Shown: positions 50,885 through 60,470 of the stretch, piece by piece
Layout: the number at the start of each line of letters is the position of its first letter
Position numbering within the stretch: the first letter of the stretch is position 1
Assembly (NCBI RefSeq): GCF_000688455.1
Contig: NZ_JIAL01000001.1
Coordinates: forward strand, 3,131,001-3,195,000
Origin: Pseudacidobacterium ailaaui
Lineage (GTDB): Bacteria > Acidobacteriota > Terriglobia > Terriglobales > Acidobacteriaceae
Direction: 5' to 3'
Length of the DNA stretch: 64,000 bases
Notes under the pieces: model-generated
The model's database searches: none
The model's input: the letters and a program-made list of their open reading frames with translations, nothing else
Told to the model about the DNA's origin: nothing
Program-made: the position numbers and the translations under genes

Positions 50885-53095
50885 ATGGAAACACCTGTCC
50901 AGTTCGTCAAGGGAATTGGACCGCAGATTGCACAATTACTGGCCGCGAAAGGCATTTCGACCGTAGAGGACCTGCTCTATCATTTGCCCTTCCGGTATGA
51001 AGACAGGCTGCATCCGCGCAGGCTGCACGAATTGCAGCCCGGTGAGATGGCCAGCGTCATTGCGGAAGTGCGCGGCACCGCTCTGTTGCGCACACGGGCC
51101 ATGCCAATTTTTGAGATGACCGTGGGCCAGGGAACACAGTCCCTCAAATGCATCTGGTTTCATGGGGCCTATCTCAAAGACCGGTTCAAGCACGGACAGA
51201 TGCTCGCACTTTATGGAAAGGTGGAGGCATCGCGCTCCGGCCGAGGATTCAAGATGATCCAGCCGCAGTTTGAACTGTTGCCCACAGACCACGATGACGA
51301 TGAGGACCGTCTGCTCGAAGTGGGCCGTATTGTTCCGGTCTATGAATCGCTGGGTGGAAGCAGGCTGACTTCGCGCTGGATCCGGCGCATGATTTTTCAA
51401 GTCCTCAGAGAACTAAGAGGAAATGTTCCGGAAACCATACCTGCAGCATTGCGGGAGCGCCTGGGACTGCCCGCCCGGGCAGAGGCGCTCCATCATGTGC
51501 ATTTTCCGCCCCCCGGAACGCCGATTCCTAAGCTGCAGGCATCTGCCACTCCCGCGCACAGAAGGCTGATCTTTGAGGAGTTGTTCTATCTCGAACTGGG
51601 GCTTGAGCTGAAGCGCAGACGGTTTCGCGAGCGTGCAGGAATTTCATTTGAGACCAGCGACAAGGTCCGCAATGCCATACGCGAGGTCCTGCCCTTTCAT
51701 CCTACGACGGCACAGAAACGGGCATTGGCAGAGATCGTTGCTGATATGCGCCAGCCTTCCCCGATGCGGCGGCTGCTGCAGGGCGACGTCGGCTCAGGAA
51801 AGACCATCGTTGCATTCCAGGCCATGCTGGTGGCCATGGAGAATGGTTACCAGGCGGCGATGATGGCCCCGACCGAGATCCTGGCAACCCAGCATTACCT
51901 GGCGGCGAAAAAGCTACTGGAGCGGTCTTCAAGAAAATATCGGATTGTGCTGCTGACGGGCTCCCTGGATGATGATCTGAAGCGATTGAACCGAAGGAGG
52001 ATCGCGGAAGGTGAGGCGGACCTGGTCATTGGGACGCATGCGTTGATTGAGGAAAAAGCTGAGTTCCATAAGCTCGGCCTCATCGTGGTCGACGAGCAGC
52101 ACCGTTTTGGCGTGATGCAGCGATTCAGACTCATGCGGAAACCCACCGATGCCGAGCCGGATGTGCTGGTAATGACGGCAACACCGATTCCTCGCACACT
52201 GGCTCTCTCTCTCTATGGTGACCTCGATCTGAGCGTACTTGACGAGCTCCCGCCCGGGAGGACTCCGGTCGTGACGCGAAGGGTTGCTGATGAGCGTGCG
52301 GAAGAAGTTTGGAAATTCATCCGTGAGCAGGCCGCGAAAGGTCATCAGGCTTATGTGGTTTATCCGGTAATTGAAGGAGCAAAGGATGACCAGCCGGAGC
52401 TCGATTTTGCGCCTCCAGAACAGGAAGAAGAAAGGCCCAAAAAGAAAAAGGCAAAGGCCCCGGAGCTGTTTGAAAGGCCTTCGCTGAAAGCCGCGGTGGA
52501 AATGTATGAAGCACTGCGTACAGGGCCCCTTGCTGGGCTGCGCTTAGGGTTGTTGCACGGACGGCTTGACTCTGACGAGAAAGAAGTCGTGATGCGACGA
52601 TTTCAGCGGGGCGAAACCGATGTTCTGATTGCGACCACGGTGATAGAGGTGGGCGTGGACGTTCCGAATGCTACTGTGATGGTCATAGAACACGCGGAAC
52701 GTTTCGGACTGGCGCAGTTACATCAGCTTCGAGGCCGGGTTGGGCGGGGAGCTGCGAAGTCCTACTGCATTTTGATGACAAGTGGCAAGGTCACTTCCGA
52801 AGCCGAGGAGCGTCTGGCGGCCATGGTGCGCACACAAAATGGTTTTGAACTGGCCGAACTGGATTTACAACTGCGGGGTCCGGGCGAGTTTTTTGGAACG
52901 CGGCAGGCGGGACTTCCGGATTTCCGTATTGCCAATTTGCTGCGTGATCGCGAAGCGCTCGAACTGGCCAAACAGGAGGCTTCGACATTCGTCAGAAATT
53001 CGGGCGAAGTAGCCACTGAAGAAGAGAGGTCGGTCATAAGGCAAAGGCTCCGTGAAGCATGGCAACGCCGGTATGGACTGATAGAAGCTGGCTAA
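50885..53095 (+). CDS. recG: ATP-dependent DNA helicase RecG
   Basis: Branch-migration and fork-reversal helicase. The N-terminal wedge domain (FVKGIGPQIAQLLAAKGI onward) is followed by GDVGSGKT (Walker A), DEQHRFGV (DEAD-like box) and the C-terminal motifs IATTVIEVGVDVPNATVMVI and QLRGRVGRG. About 736 residues, a little longer than usual; the excess is an acidic then lysine-rich linker (EEERPKKKKAKAPELF). ATG 50885 is preferred to the in-frame ATG 50783 because the wedge domain starts at METPVQF. A TACTAT at 50863-50868 may be a -10. Confidence 0.96.
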   Translation: METPVQFVKGIGPQIAQLLAAKGISTVEDLLYHLPFRYEDRLHPRRLHELQPGEMASVIAEVRGTALLRTRAMPIFEMTVGQGTQSLKCIWFHGAYLKDRFKHGQMLALYGKVEASRSGRGFKMIQPQFELLPTDHDDDEDRLLEVGRIVPVYESLGGSRLTSRWIRRMIFQVLRELRGNVPETIPAALRERLGLPARAEALHHVHFPPPGTPIPKLQASATPAHRRLIFEELFYLELGLELKRRRFRERAGISFETSDKVRNAIREVLPFHPTTAQKRALAEIVADMRQPSPMRRLLQGDVGSGKTIVAFQAMLVAMENGYQAAMMAPTEILATQHYLAAKKLLERSSRKYRIVLLTGSLDDDLKRLNRRRIAEGEADLVIGTHALIEEKAEFHKLGLIVVDEQHRFGVMQRFRLMRKPTDAEPDVLVMTATPIPRTLALSLYGDLDLSVLDELPPGRTPVVTRRVADERAEEVWKFIREQAAKGHQAYVVYPVIEGAKDDQPELDFAPPEQEEERPKKKKAKAPELFERPSLKAAVEMYEALRTGPLAGLRLGLLHGRLDSDEKEVVMRRFQRGETDVLIATTVIEVGVDVPNATVMVIEHAERFGLAQLHQLRGRVGRGAAKSYCILMTSGKVTSEAEERLAAMVRTQNGFELAELDLQLRGPGEFFGTRQAGLPDFRIANLLRDREALELAKQEASTFVRNSGEVATEEERSVIRQRLREAWQRRYGLIEAG

Positions 53096-53104
53096 AGAAG
53101 AGGG

Positions 53105-53749
53105 CTACTGCGGCTGCGTCTGCAGATATTTATCAAAGGGAATCTCAAAGTAAAAGAGCTCTTTGCCATCTGCGTCTTTCAACTGGCGTAAAAGGAGTTT
53201 TGCTCCATGCAAAGGCGAGGAACCGAGTCCCTGGATGTCATAGAAAAGGAACCCGGCGCGAGTCGTGTGAGGTTCGACGACAAGTGCCTGATATTCGTAA
53301 TCAGAAAAGTCCTGTTCGACCTTTGCATCAGGAGTCTTCGGTTTGGTATGCAATTTGATCGGACCTACGGGAATATCCGACCCCTTTTTGTCTCGCAGCG
53401 AAATACGGCGTTCGATATCATCCGGTTCCGCAGCGGGGATACGGTCGCCCGCGGCACTGATGAAATAAATGCGGGCCTGATCAAGAGAAATGGGCTTGTC
53501 GCCGCTATTGGTGATGATGATGCGTATCGGCAGAAACTGGTGATCAAGGTAATTGACGCGAAAAAATCGTATCTTTTCCGCTGTGTTGTAAGGCTCGGCT
53601 GCAATGGCGACATGTTCGTCCGGATGCACATCGACGGCAGGATAGGAAGTTGCGTCTTTTGCCGGGGGCGGTCCGTGTTCAAAAGCGTGAGAGCAAGGTG
53701 AGGCAAGGAAAAACAGAACAGCCGTCAGCAGAGACCAGAGGCGCTTCAT
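53105..53749 (-). CDS. Secreted protein of unknown function
   Basis: About 214 residues from ATG 53749; an in-frame ATG at 53770 is also possible. A signal peptide ends CSHAF. The mature part is beta-rich, with ITNSGDKPISLDQARIYFIS and LVVEPHTTRAGFLFYDIQG, which recalls secreted proteins with an Ig-like fold in Acidobacteriota. I do not recognise a named family. Convergent with recG by nine bases and divergent from waaA. Confidence 0.7.
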   Translation of the reverse strand: MKRLWSLLTAVLFFLASPCSHAFEHGPPPAKDATSYPAVDVHPDEHVAIAAEPYNTAEKIRFFRVNYLDHQFLPIRIIITNSGDKPISLDQARIYFISAAGDRIPAAEPDDIERRISLRDKKGSDIPVGPIKLHTKPKTPDAKVEQDFSDYEYQALVVEPHTTRAGFLFYDIQGLGSSPLHGAKLLLRQLKDADGKELFYFEIPFDKYLQTQPQ

Positions 53750-53806
53750 TCTGCCGACAATTATCATCATTGATGAAGACTTCGCAAAGCAGGATTTCGT
53801 AAGCGG

Positions 53807-55063
53807 ATGATTTTTTATAGTTTTGCCCTGACGATGGCCATGCTGCTAGGCGCGCCATACTGGCTCTTTTGCATGGTCCGCAGCGGCAAATACCGTGAGG
53901 GGTTCCGAGAGCGCTTCGGAATTGTGCCACGGAGGATAAAGAGAGAGCATGGACGGCCTGTCATCTGGGTCCATGCTGTATCTGTAGGGGAGCTATTGGC
54001 CGCGTCGCACCTGCTGACCGAACTGCAGAAAAGGTTGCCAGACTGGCGCTTGGTGGTTTCCACCACAACGGGGACCGGACAGAGACTTGCAAGAGAGCGC
54101 TTCGGACAGGAAAGCGTCTTTTATTTCCCGCTGGATTTTGCTTTTGCGGTACGAAGTTATCTGCGCGCGCTTCGTCCTGCCCTGCTAGTGCTGGTGGAAA
54201 CCGAATTCTGGCCCCGTATGCTGGTGGAATGCCGGAAGGCGCAAGTCCCGGTGGCGGTTGTGAATGCGCGCATTTCTGACCGCTCCTGGCCCCGTTATCG
54301 GCGGCTGGGGTTCCTGTGGAAACGGCTTTTACGCGGTCTGGCCCTAGCGCTCACCCAGAGCGAGCAGGACATGGAAAGGCTCCGCGCCCTCGGCGTTACC
54401 CATGTGCGCCTGGGCGGCAATCTGAAATTCGATGTTCGTGCCAGCGCCCTTGCTCCTCTGACGCAATGCGTGAAAGAACATCTCGCACCGCAAACCAGGG
54501 TACTGATCTGTGGCAGCACTCTGGATGGAGAAGAGAAGGTCCTGATCGAGAACGCGCCAGAAGATTGTTTGCTGGTCCTGGCTCCGCGCCACCCTGAGAG
54601 ATTTGATGCAGTGGCCCATCTGCTTCGCCAGCAGGAAAGAAGATGGGTCCGGCGCTCGGAATGGGCCAAGCAACCGCAGATGCTGGGAAATGGACAAATT
54701 TTTCTGCTCGATTCGATCGGAGAGCTGGCTTCGCTGTACTCTCTGGCGAAAGCGGCCTTTATCGGGGGCAGCCTGGTGCCGTCCGGAGGACATAATCCTC
54801 TGGAAGCGGCCCAGTTTGCGGTCCCGGTTGTCATGGGGCCGCACTATGAGAACTTTCGCGCAATTGTTGAAAAACTTCGCGCGGCCGATGCAATCCGCAT
54901 CGCAACGCAAAATGAAATCGGAGCAGTACTGCGAGCGCTTTTGCAGGATGATGCGACTGCGCGGGGCATTGGCGAACGCGGCCAGGCAGTGTTCATGGCT
55001 GAGTCCGGGGCAACGGCGCGCGCAGTAGAAGCCCTTGTGAAACTGGTTAAGGAGAGACGCTGA
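53807..55063 (+). CDS. waaA: 3-deoxy-D-manno-octulosonic acid transferase
   Basis: Inner-membrane GT30 glycosyltransferase that attaches Kdo to lipid IVA. A short N-terminal helix (FALTMAMLLGAPYWLF) leads to the WVHAVSVGELLAA motif with the catalytic Glu, followed by FPLDF, ETEFWPRML and the C-terminal SLVPSGGHNPLEAA motif. 418 residues, the usual length. First gene of waaA-lpxK-GT9-ICMT-DUF3108; lpxK begins on the last base of its stop codon. Confidence 0.95.
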   Translation: MIFYSFALTMAMLLGAPYWLFCMVRSGKYREGFRERFGIVPRRIKREHGRPVIWVHAVSVGELLAASHLLTELQKRLPDWRLVVSTTTGTGQRLARERFGQESVFYFPLDFAFAVRSYLRALRPALLVLVETEFWPRMLVECRKAQVPVAVVNARISDRSWPRYRRLGFLWKRLLRGLALALTQSEQDMERLRALGVTHVRLGGNLKFDVRASALAPLTQCVKEHLAPQTRVLICGSTLDGEEKVLIENAPEDCLLVLAPRHPERFDAVAHLLRQQERRWVRRSEWAKQPQMLGNGQIFLLDSIGELASLYSLAKAAFIGGSLVPSGGHNPLEAAQFAVPVVMGPHYENFRAIVEKLRAADAIRIATQNEIGAVLRALLQDDATARGIGERGQAVFMAESGATARAVEALVKLVKERR

Positions 55064-56040
55064 TGCGCCGGCTTCTCTCTCTGTGCAATCCGGTCTACGC
55101 GGCCGCCCTGGCCGTGAAGAACCACGCATATGATCGTAAATGGCTGCGCATACGGCGGCTGGAATGGCCTGTAGTCAGTATCGGGAACCTCTCAGTCGGA
55201 GGGGCAGGCAAAACGCCGGTGGTCATGGCACTGGCCCGGCTGCTTACCGCAAATGGCATCCAGGCAGATGTGCTTTCGCGGGGATACGGCCGTGAATCCA
55301 GAACAGTGGAGCAGGTGGACCCGGGAGGCGATGCAAAACAATTCGGAGATGAGCCGCTTTTGCTTGCACAGGCTGCCGGAGTTCCCGTCTATGTGGGGGC
55401 AAACCGCTATCAGTCAGGACTTGTGGCGGAACGAGAGGTGGCCGGCCCGCGCATCCATCTGCTGGACGATGGCTTTCAACATCGACAACTGGCCCGCGAC
55501 ATGGACATTGTGCTTCTCCATCGCGACGATTTTTCTCAGAGCTTACTGCCTGGAGGCAATTTGCGCGAGCCCCTTTCCGCCCTACAACGAGCATCAGTGG
55601 TGATTCTGCGGAAGGAAGATGCCCATCTCGAAGAGCAACTCAGGATACATTGCCAGAAGAAGCCAATCTGGTACGTCAAGCGTACCCTGATGGTACCGTC
55701 GGGCATGGGAAAAGTCGTAGCCTTTTGCGGAATTGCGAGACCGGATGAATTTTTTCAGGCGCTCCGTCAGCTTCAGATCGAAATTGTCGAAGCAATCTCA
55801 TTTTCAGACCATCATGGTTACGCGGAGCAAGACATCAGAAGACTGGTCCAGTCCATTTCCAGCGCCGGAGGAAGTGTCTTTCTTACAACAGAAAAAGATT
55901 TTGTACGTCTTTCCCGAACACAGAAGGCACAGCTGCAGGGTGTCGCGCCGGTGAAAGTGGCCAGACTGGAGGCGCATCTGCAAAATCAGGAAGCCATACT
56001 CAGTCGGATAAGCCAGCTCCTGCTCCGCCCCCGGTCTTAA
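55063..56040 (+). CDS. lpxK: Tetraacyldisaccharide 4-prime-kinase
   Basis: Phosphorylates the 4-prime position of the lipid A disaccharide. P-loop LSVGGAGKTPVV is about residues 42-53 (SIGNLSVGG), and the DDGFQH motif and the SFSDHHGYAEQDI motif mark the family. 325 residues. It overlaps the waaA stop by one base (TGATG), so translation is coupled. The linear order kinase-after-transferase is unusual biochemically, since Kdo is added after the kinase step, but is common in operons. Confidence 0.95.
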   Translation: MRRLLSLCNPVYAAALAVKNHAYDRKWLRIRRLEWPVVSIGNLSVGGAGKTPVVMALARLLTANGIQADVLSRGYGRESRTVEQVDPGGDAKQFGDEPLLLAQAAGVPVYVGANRYQSGLVAEREVAGPRIHLLDDGFQHRQLARDMDIVLLHRDDFSQSLLPGGNLREPLSALQRASVVILRKEDAHLEEQLRIHCQKKPIWYVKRTLMVPSGMGKVVAFCGIARPDEFFQALRQLQIEIVEAISFSDHHGYAEQDIRRLVQSISSAGGSVFLTTEKDFVRLSRTQKAQLQGVAPVKVARLEAHLQNQEAILSRISQLLLRPRS

Positions 56041-56082
56041 CTATGCCGCAGCGTGGGTCACTGACCTGCGTGCGTGCGAATC

Positions 56083-57156
56083 ATGAGAAAATCAAATTTG
56101 CCAACAAAAAACCAAACATTAAGGGTGCTCATTGTAAGGCTGGGTGCGATGGGCGACATTCTGCATGCTCTGCCGGCCGTTACGGCCCTCCGCGCGGCAC
56201 ATCCGGAATGGTTTCTCGGCTGGGCGGTTGAGCCGCAGTGGCGCGGATTGCTGGCCGCCAACGGGGCCACGGAACGGGGCCCGTCCATGCCTCTAGCCGA
56301 CAAGATCCATCTTGTGCCTGCGAAGCAGTGGGGACGAAATCCGCTAAGCGGCAGCACCATCCGTGACATCCGCCGCGTGCGCCGGGACTTGAGGGCGGAA
56401 CACTACGATATTTGTGTGGATTTGCAGGGGGCCGTGCGGTCCGCCGTTCTTGGCAGGTGGTCACATCCGCAAAGATTGATTGGAGAGGCCAAGCCACGCG
56501 AGTGGGCCGCCCAGTATCTGTTCGATGAAACCGTGAATACACGCGGTGTGCATGTCATTGAACAGGCGATCGAGGTCGTGTGTGCAATCGCGCAAGAGGA
56601 ACTTCCGCTGGTGCCACCGCGGCTTCCTCGGAGCGAAGATGCGGAACGGAAATATAGTTCTGTCCAGCGGCCGTTTGCCATTCTGAATCCAGGTGCTGGA
56701 TGGGGTGCGAAGCGATGGCCGGCAGAGCGTTATGGTGCAGTGGCCCGGGCGCTCGCAGACAAAGGCCTCTTCGTTGTCATCAATGCGGGCCCGGGAGAAG
56801 AGGAGCTGGCAGAGGAGGTAAAGCGGTCCAGTATCGCAAAGGCCATCGTACTCTCGCCCAGCGTGGAGGAGTTGATTGCCCTGACTCGGGATGCCTCCCT
56901 CATGATTGCCGGAGATACGGGCCCCCTGCATCTGGCTTCAGCGCTTGGTGTTCCCGTAGTTGGCATCTACGGGCCAACGGACCCGGCGCGCAACGGGCCT
57001 TTCGGCGGAAGGTTTCGGGTGCTGCGGAATCCGCAAAGTAAACGGGACCACTCTCGGCGTGCGGAGCCGGAGGCTGGACTACTGACGATTTCCGTCGAGG
57101 AAGTGGTCCAGGCTGCGGAGGAGCTTTTAAAGGAGACGGGGAAAGATGTCTGTTGA
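56083..57156 (+). CDS. Glycosyltransferase family 9, ADP-heptose LPS heptosyltransferase-like
   Basis: Probable heptosyltransferase acting on the Kdo2-lipid A core. LRVLIVRLGAMGDILHALPA is the GT9 opening, and the C-terminal domain has ILNPGAGWGAKRWPAERYG, AGDTGPLHLASALGVPVVGIYGPTDP. About 357 residues from ATG 56083; a GTG at 56074 adds three residues. WaaC-like by position behind waaA-lpxK, but WaaF cannot be excluded without alignment. Its end overlaps the next gene by 11 bases. Confidence 0.9.
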   Translation: MRKSNLPTKNQTLRVLIVRLGAMGDILHALPAVTALRAAHPEWFLGWAVEPQWRGLLAANGATERGPSMPLADKIHLVPAKQWGRNPLSGSTIRDIRRVRRDLRAEHYDICVDLQGAVRSAVLGRWSHPQRLIGEAKPREWAAQYLFDETVNTRGVHVIEQAIEVVCAIAQEELPLVPPRLPRSEDAERKYSSVQRPFAILNPGAGWGAKRWPAERYGAVARALADKGLFVVINAGPGEEELAEEVKRSSIAKAIVLSPSVEELIALTRDASLMIAGDTGPLHLASALGVPVVGIYGPTDPARNGPFGGRFRVLRNPQSKRDHSRRAEPEAGLLTISVEEVVQAAEELLKETGKDVC

Positions 57157-57700
57157 CTGGGACCATGTAGCGCGCCGGATTCGCGTACCCATGGGGTTTG
57201 TTTTTGCTTTTGTGTTTGTTCTTCTGGCACGGCCCACGCTTGTCTCAATGATGTATAGCCTGCTGCTTGTGGTCCCAGGATTGCTGCTTCGTGCCTATGC
57301 ATCCGGATATGTAAAGAAAAATGCTGAACTAACGACGACCGGCCCTTATGCCTACACGCGAAATCCACTGTATCTTGGTTCGATGCTCATGGCATTCGGT
57401 TTTGCCGCTGCTTCCAGAAGTCTGCTGATTACTCTGCTGCTTGTCCTCTTGTTTGCTGTTATCTACCTTCCTGTCATCCGGGCCGAAGAGACGTTCCTGC
57501 GAAAGACATTTGCCGGCTTTGATGCCTATGCGGCAAGTGTGCCCCGTATTTTGCCGCGTCTTCGCCCCGCCCATCCAGGGCAAAACGGCAGCGGTGCTTT
57601 TTCCTTTTCTCTTTACCGGAAACATCGCGAGTACAATGCACTCATGGGAGCGGCGGCCCTTTATGCCGTGCTCGCCCTCAGAGTCCTATATTTCCATTAA
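57146..57700 (+). CDS. Isoprenylcysteine carboxyl methyltransferase (ICMT/PEMT-like) family
   Basis: 184-residue membrane methyltransferase with about four transmembrane helices. The hallmark TTGPYAYTRNPLYLGSMLMA is near residue 70, and the RAEETFLRKTFAGF motif near residue 112 follows. Bacterial members methylate lipids or unidentified small molecules; a protein prenyl-cysteine target is not expected here. Overlaps the heptosyltransferase-like gene by 11 bases, so it is probably translated with it. Confidence 0.88.
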   Translation: MSVDWDHVARRIRVPMGFVFAFVFVLLARPTLVSMMYSLLLVVPGLLLRAYASGYVKKNAELTTTGPYAYTRNPLYLGSMLMAFGFAAASRSLLITLLLVLLFAVIYLPVIRAEETFLRKTFAGFDAYAASVPRILPRLRPAHPGQNGSGAFSFSLYRKHREYNALMGAAALYAVLALRVLYFH

Positions 57701-57715
57701 GAGTGAGCACGTATT

Positions 57716-58495
57716 TTGAACAGGCATTCTCGACTGCTTCCCATCTTTTTATGCGCTTTGTTGCTGGCCAACCTGAAGGCACAATCCACAAACAATCCGC
57801 CGGTTTTACCCGCACCGCATCAGGGGCTGGGGCTCCCGGCAAAGCAGACCCTCAGCTATAGCGTGGACTGGAGGGTGTTTCCGGCCGGGACAGTAACTTT
57901 TCATCAGGAGGCGGAGGGTGACGCGCAGCACATCACTGTTGTGGCGGATTCGATCGGCGCAGTGAATCTTATCTATCGCGTTAGTGACCGCTTCCAGTCC
58001 TCTTTTGATCGCCGCACGGGCTGCTCGATTGCATTCAGTAAGCAGCTCCAGGAGGGGCGCCGCCAGGTAAACAGCACCCTGAACTTTAACTACGCGCAAA
58101 AAAAGGCGGTCATGGAGGAAAAGAACCTGGTTTCCGGTATCAGTCGGCACCAGGAAGCCCCTCTCCCTGGCTGCGTGAGTGATCTGCTCTCTGCCATCTT
58201 CTACACAGCATCGCAGCCCTTACAGGTAGGACAGAGCTTTCAGGTCCCGGTTTACGACGCCATGAGGACCATCCCGGTCACCATGAAAGTGGAAAGCAGG
58301 GAAGCGGTAAAGACCCCATCGGGTACCTATCAGACCATCCGAGTGCAGCCCACTGCTGATGCCGGTGTGGTGAAAAACCGAGGGAACATCTGGATCTGGT
58401 ACACAGATGATGAGCGGCACATCCCGGTGCAGATGCGCGCCAGGCTCTTCTGGGGAACGCTTACGTTTCAGCTTACCGGCATAGACTCCAAATAA
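57716..58495 (+). CDS. DUF3108 domain-containing secreted protein
   Basis: 259 residues, starting at TTG 57716; I found no in-frame ATG or GTG nearby that would preserve the signal peptide (ALLLANLKAQ). The mature protein has the DUF3108 features: LSYSVDWRVFPAGTVTF, an aromatic-rich middle (VSDRFQSSFDRRTGCSI) and the late IWIWYTDDERHIPVQMRARLF. The fold is a beta barrel-like sandwich of unknown function. Last gene of the lipid A operon. Confidence 0.85.
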   Translation: MNRHSRLLPIFLCALLLANLKAQSTNNPPVLPAPHQGLGLPAKQTLSYSVDWRVFPAGTVTFHQEAEGDAQHITVVADSIGAVNLIYRVSDRFQSSFDRRTGCSIAFSKQLQEGRRQVNSTLNFNYAQKKAVMEEKNLVSGISRHQEAPLPGCVSDLLSAIFYTASQPLQVGQSFQVPVYDAMRTIPVTMKVESREAVKTPSGTYQTIRVQPTADAGVVKNRGNIWIWYTDDERHIPVQMRARLFWGTLTFQLTGIDSK

Positions 58496-58496
58496 T

Positions 58497-58802
58497 TTAT
58501 TGGATACGGTAACGCTCGCGCATCAGGCGCTGGAGACGGGGCCTGTAGAGCAGGTCCCAGGCCAGTTCTTTGCCGGGAAACATGGCCAGCGCGGCGCGAC
58601 GTGTATCGGCCACCATTTCTGATGCCTCATCAATCGTGAGCGAACCGTCTTGGCTGATGACAGACATGACCATGTTCATCATCATCTGGAGGCGGCGGAT
58701 TTTCCGCTGCTCTTCCAGAACTTCTTCCGGTGTCTGCTGCGTGGAACCCTGCGATTGTTGGAACGTATGGCTGCTTCCGGCTTCGCCAACCCCCATTTGC
58801 AT
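58497..58802 (-). CDS. Small conserved helical protein
   Basis: 101 residues, highly polar Gln/Ser-rich N-terminus, then two helices with a methionine-rich patch (RLQMMMNMVMSVISQDGSLT) and EASEMVADTRRAALAMFPGK near the C-terminus. No domain recognised. Convergent with the DUF3108 gene by a single base; the two stop codons lie in a near-palindrome CCAAATAATTTATTGG. Confidence 0.6.
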   Translation of the reverse strand: MQMGVGEAGSSHTFQQSQGSTQQTPEEVLEEQRKIRRLQMMMNMVMSVISQDGSLTIDEASEMVADTRRAALAMFPGKELAWDLLYRPRLQRLMRERYRIQ

Positions 58803-58926
58803 CCTCCCAATCTGCGAGCTAGCTTTTCCGTCATCCTACAACGGTAGCGATGCAGAGAGAATGGAAAAAGATTCCCGGCGGGACCAGAATGGATACATCT
58901 CGTTTCCTCGCCCGGGACGGATGAAA

Positions 58927-59859
58927 TCAGGAGGTCTTGCCGCTGCTGCGCGCCACCTGCGGGCCGGCATCTTCCTTGAGCAGCATGTCGATCGCCTTCT
59001 GATAGCCAATGTCCGCCGGAACAGGTTCAAAGTGGCTCGCATCTTCCGTGGTCTGGAAGCTCAGCGGCTTGATCATCAGCGCTTTTCCAGTCAGATTGAG
59101 CTTCATATGCGTCGTTTCCCAGTGATGGTCGCCGACGTCGGCCTGTTCCACCAGAATGCTGCCGCCCTTGTACAGCTTCCCGAGGATGCCCCAACCAAAG
59201 TTCACATCGGCAATCAGATGTGCATCCAGACGGACCATGCGCTCTTGCGCCTTGTCGATCCAGAGCTCGCCCGCCATGCCGGCAAAGACTTCTGATTCGC
59301 GGTCAGGCGGGTTGAATGCTGGGTTGGGCCTGAAGCTGAGCCGATAGCAGGGGCCATTCGGTCCATCGACCATGCCCTCATATTGGTAGGTAAACGCATC
59401 CGGCAGTAGGCGGATCATTTTGTTGGCCCGGTCGCTATCTTCCTGCTCCTTTTTCCTGCGATGTTCCTGAAGTTCAGGATGTGCAGCCAGATTGTTCAGC
59501 CGGTCAATCTCAGCTTTTTCTGCTGCCGGATCGAGTGGCTTATCATTGACGGCGATCAGCCGGGCAACATCCCCCTCCTTGGTTTCGATGATTTCTTTGG
59601 TAGTGATTTTCCCATCGTCAATTTTATGGAGCTGATAGCGATAGGGATGATTTGCGTTGCTGGAATTCAATTCATTCCTGGAGGCCCGGCGCACTAACGC
59701 AATGGGATCGTGGCTGACATCAGCAGACGGCTCAGACTGCGTTTTTCCATAAGCAAGCAAGGGAAGTATGCCACATACTGCGGCACTCAGAATCCAGAAG
59801 GTCCGGCGCTTTTGTTTAGGGATCAGAATTGAAAATTCCATGTGGATGCTAAATCGCAT
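58927..59859 (-). CDS. Secreted outer-membrane-lipoprotein-sorting-like protein
   Basis: About 310 residues from ATG 59859, or 304 from ATG 59841; neither has a clear ribosome site. A TATAAA-like element close before an upstream in-frame ATG (59925) argues against the longer form. After the signal peptide the protein has a charged helix (AEIDRLNNLAAHPELQEHRR) and a C-terminal beta domain (FAGMAGELWIDKAQERMVRL, FGWGILGKLYKGGSILVEQ). It resembles LolA/LppX-type lipid-binding folds, an assignment made by eye only. Confidence 0.65.
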   Translation of the reverse strand: MRFSIHMEFSILIPKQKRRTFWILSAAVCGILPLLAYGKTQSEPSADVSHDPIALVRRASRNELNSSNANHPYRYQLHKIDDGKITTKEIIETKEGDVARLIAVNDKPLDPAAEKAEIDRLNNLAAHPELQEHRRKKEQEDSDRANKMIRLLPDAFTYQYEGMVDGPNGPCYRLSFRPNPAFNPPDRESEVFAGMAGELWIDKAQERMVRLDAHLIADVNFGWGILGKLYKGGSILVEQADVGDHHWETTHMKLNLTGKALMIKPLSFQTTEDASHFEPVPADIGYQKAIDMLLKEDAGPQVARSSGKTS

Positions 59860-60038
59860 GTTTCCATGCTTTGGGTTTAGACGCTGTGGGGAAGGGGGAA
59901 GTTTTCCCGTTGCGGTCGTTTCCATAGCGATTTTATAACCGTCATCGGTCCTGAGGTTCTTTTTCTTGCGGCTTTCATGCGGTTTACGTATATTCGTTCC
60001 AACGCTTCGAGTCACGGGTTATCACAGGAGATGGACAG

Positions 60039-60470
60039 ATGGCAGGTGCGGGTAACGTTGCAATTGCAGCGATCGGCAAGTCAGTACAGATTCGCGGAGA
60101 AGTGAAAGGGAGTGAAGATCTTCTGGTAGACGGCGTCGTCGAAGGGACGATAACGCTGAGCGACAGCAGATTGACCATCGGTGCAAATGCCCGAGTGCAG
60201 GCAAATGTTGCTGCCCGAGACGTAGTGGTGAATGGCACCTTAAACGGAAATATTCACGCAACCGGAAGGGTCGAACTGCGGGCCGGCTGTCTGGTTACTG
60301 GAGATGTCCATGCACAGCGCCTGTCGATTGAAGAAAACGCTGTTTTCAGCGGAAAAGTAGACCTGATGCAAGGAACAGGGGCTACGGAACGGCCTTCTGC
60401 ACCGTCCTCAGCGCCTGCCTCGTCCACTGCTGGGGAGAAACCGGGAGCGCTCTTTAGCGCCCCAAATTGA
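60039..60470 (+). CDS. Bactofilin (polymer-forming cytoskeletal protein)
   Basis: 143 residues. The repeated right-handed beta-helix is clear: IRGEVKGSEDLLVDGVVEGT, NVAARDVVVNGTLNGNIHAT and LVTGDVHAQRLSIEENAVF. The N- and C-terminal flexible tails are Ala/Ser/Pro-rich. AGGAGATGGACAG precedes the ATG. Bactofilins polymerise without nucleotide and scaffold cell-shape or envelope proteins. No peptidase partner (such as M23) is adjacent. Confidence 0.93.
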   Translation: MAGAGNVAIAAIGKSVQIRGEVKGSEDLLVDGVVEGTITLSDSRLTIGANARVQANVAARDVVVNGTLNGNIHATGRVELRAGCLVTGDVHAQRLSIEENAVFSGKVDLMQGTGATERPSAPSSAPASSTAGEKPGALFSAPN

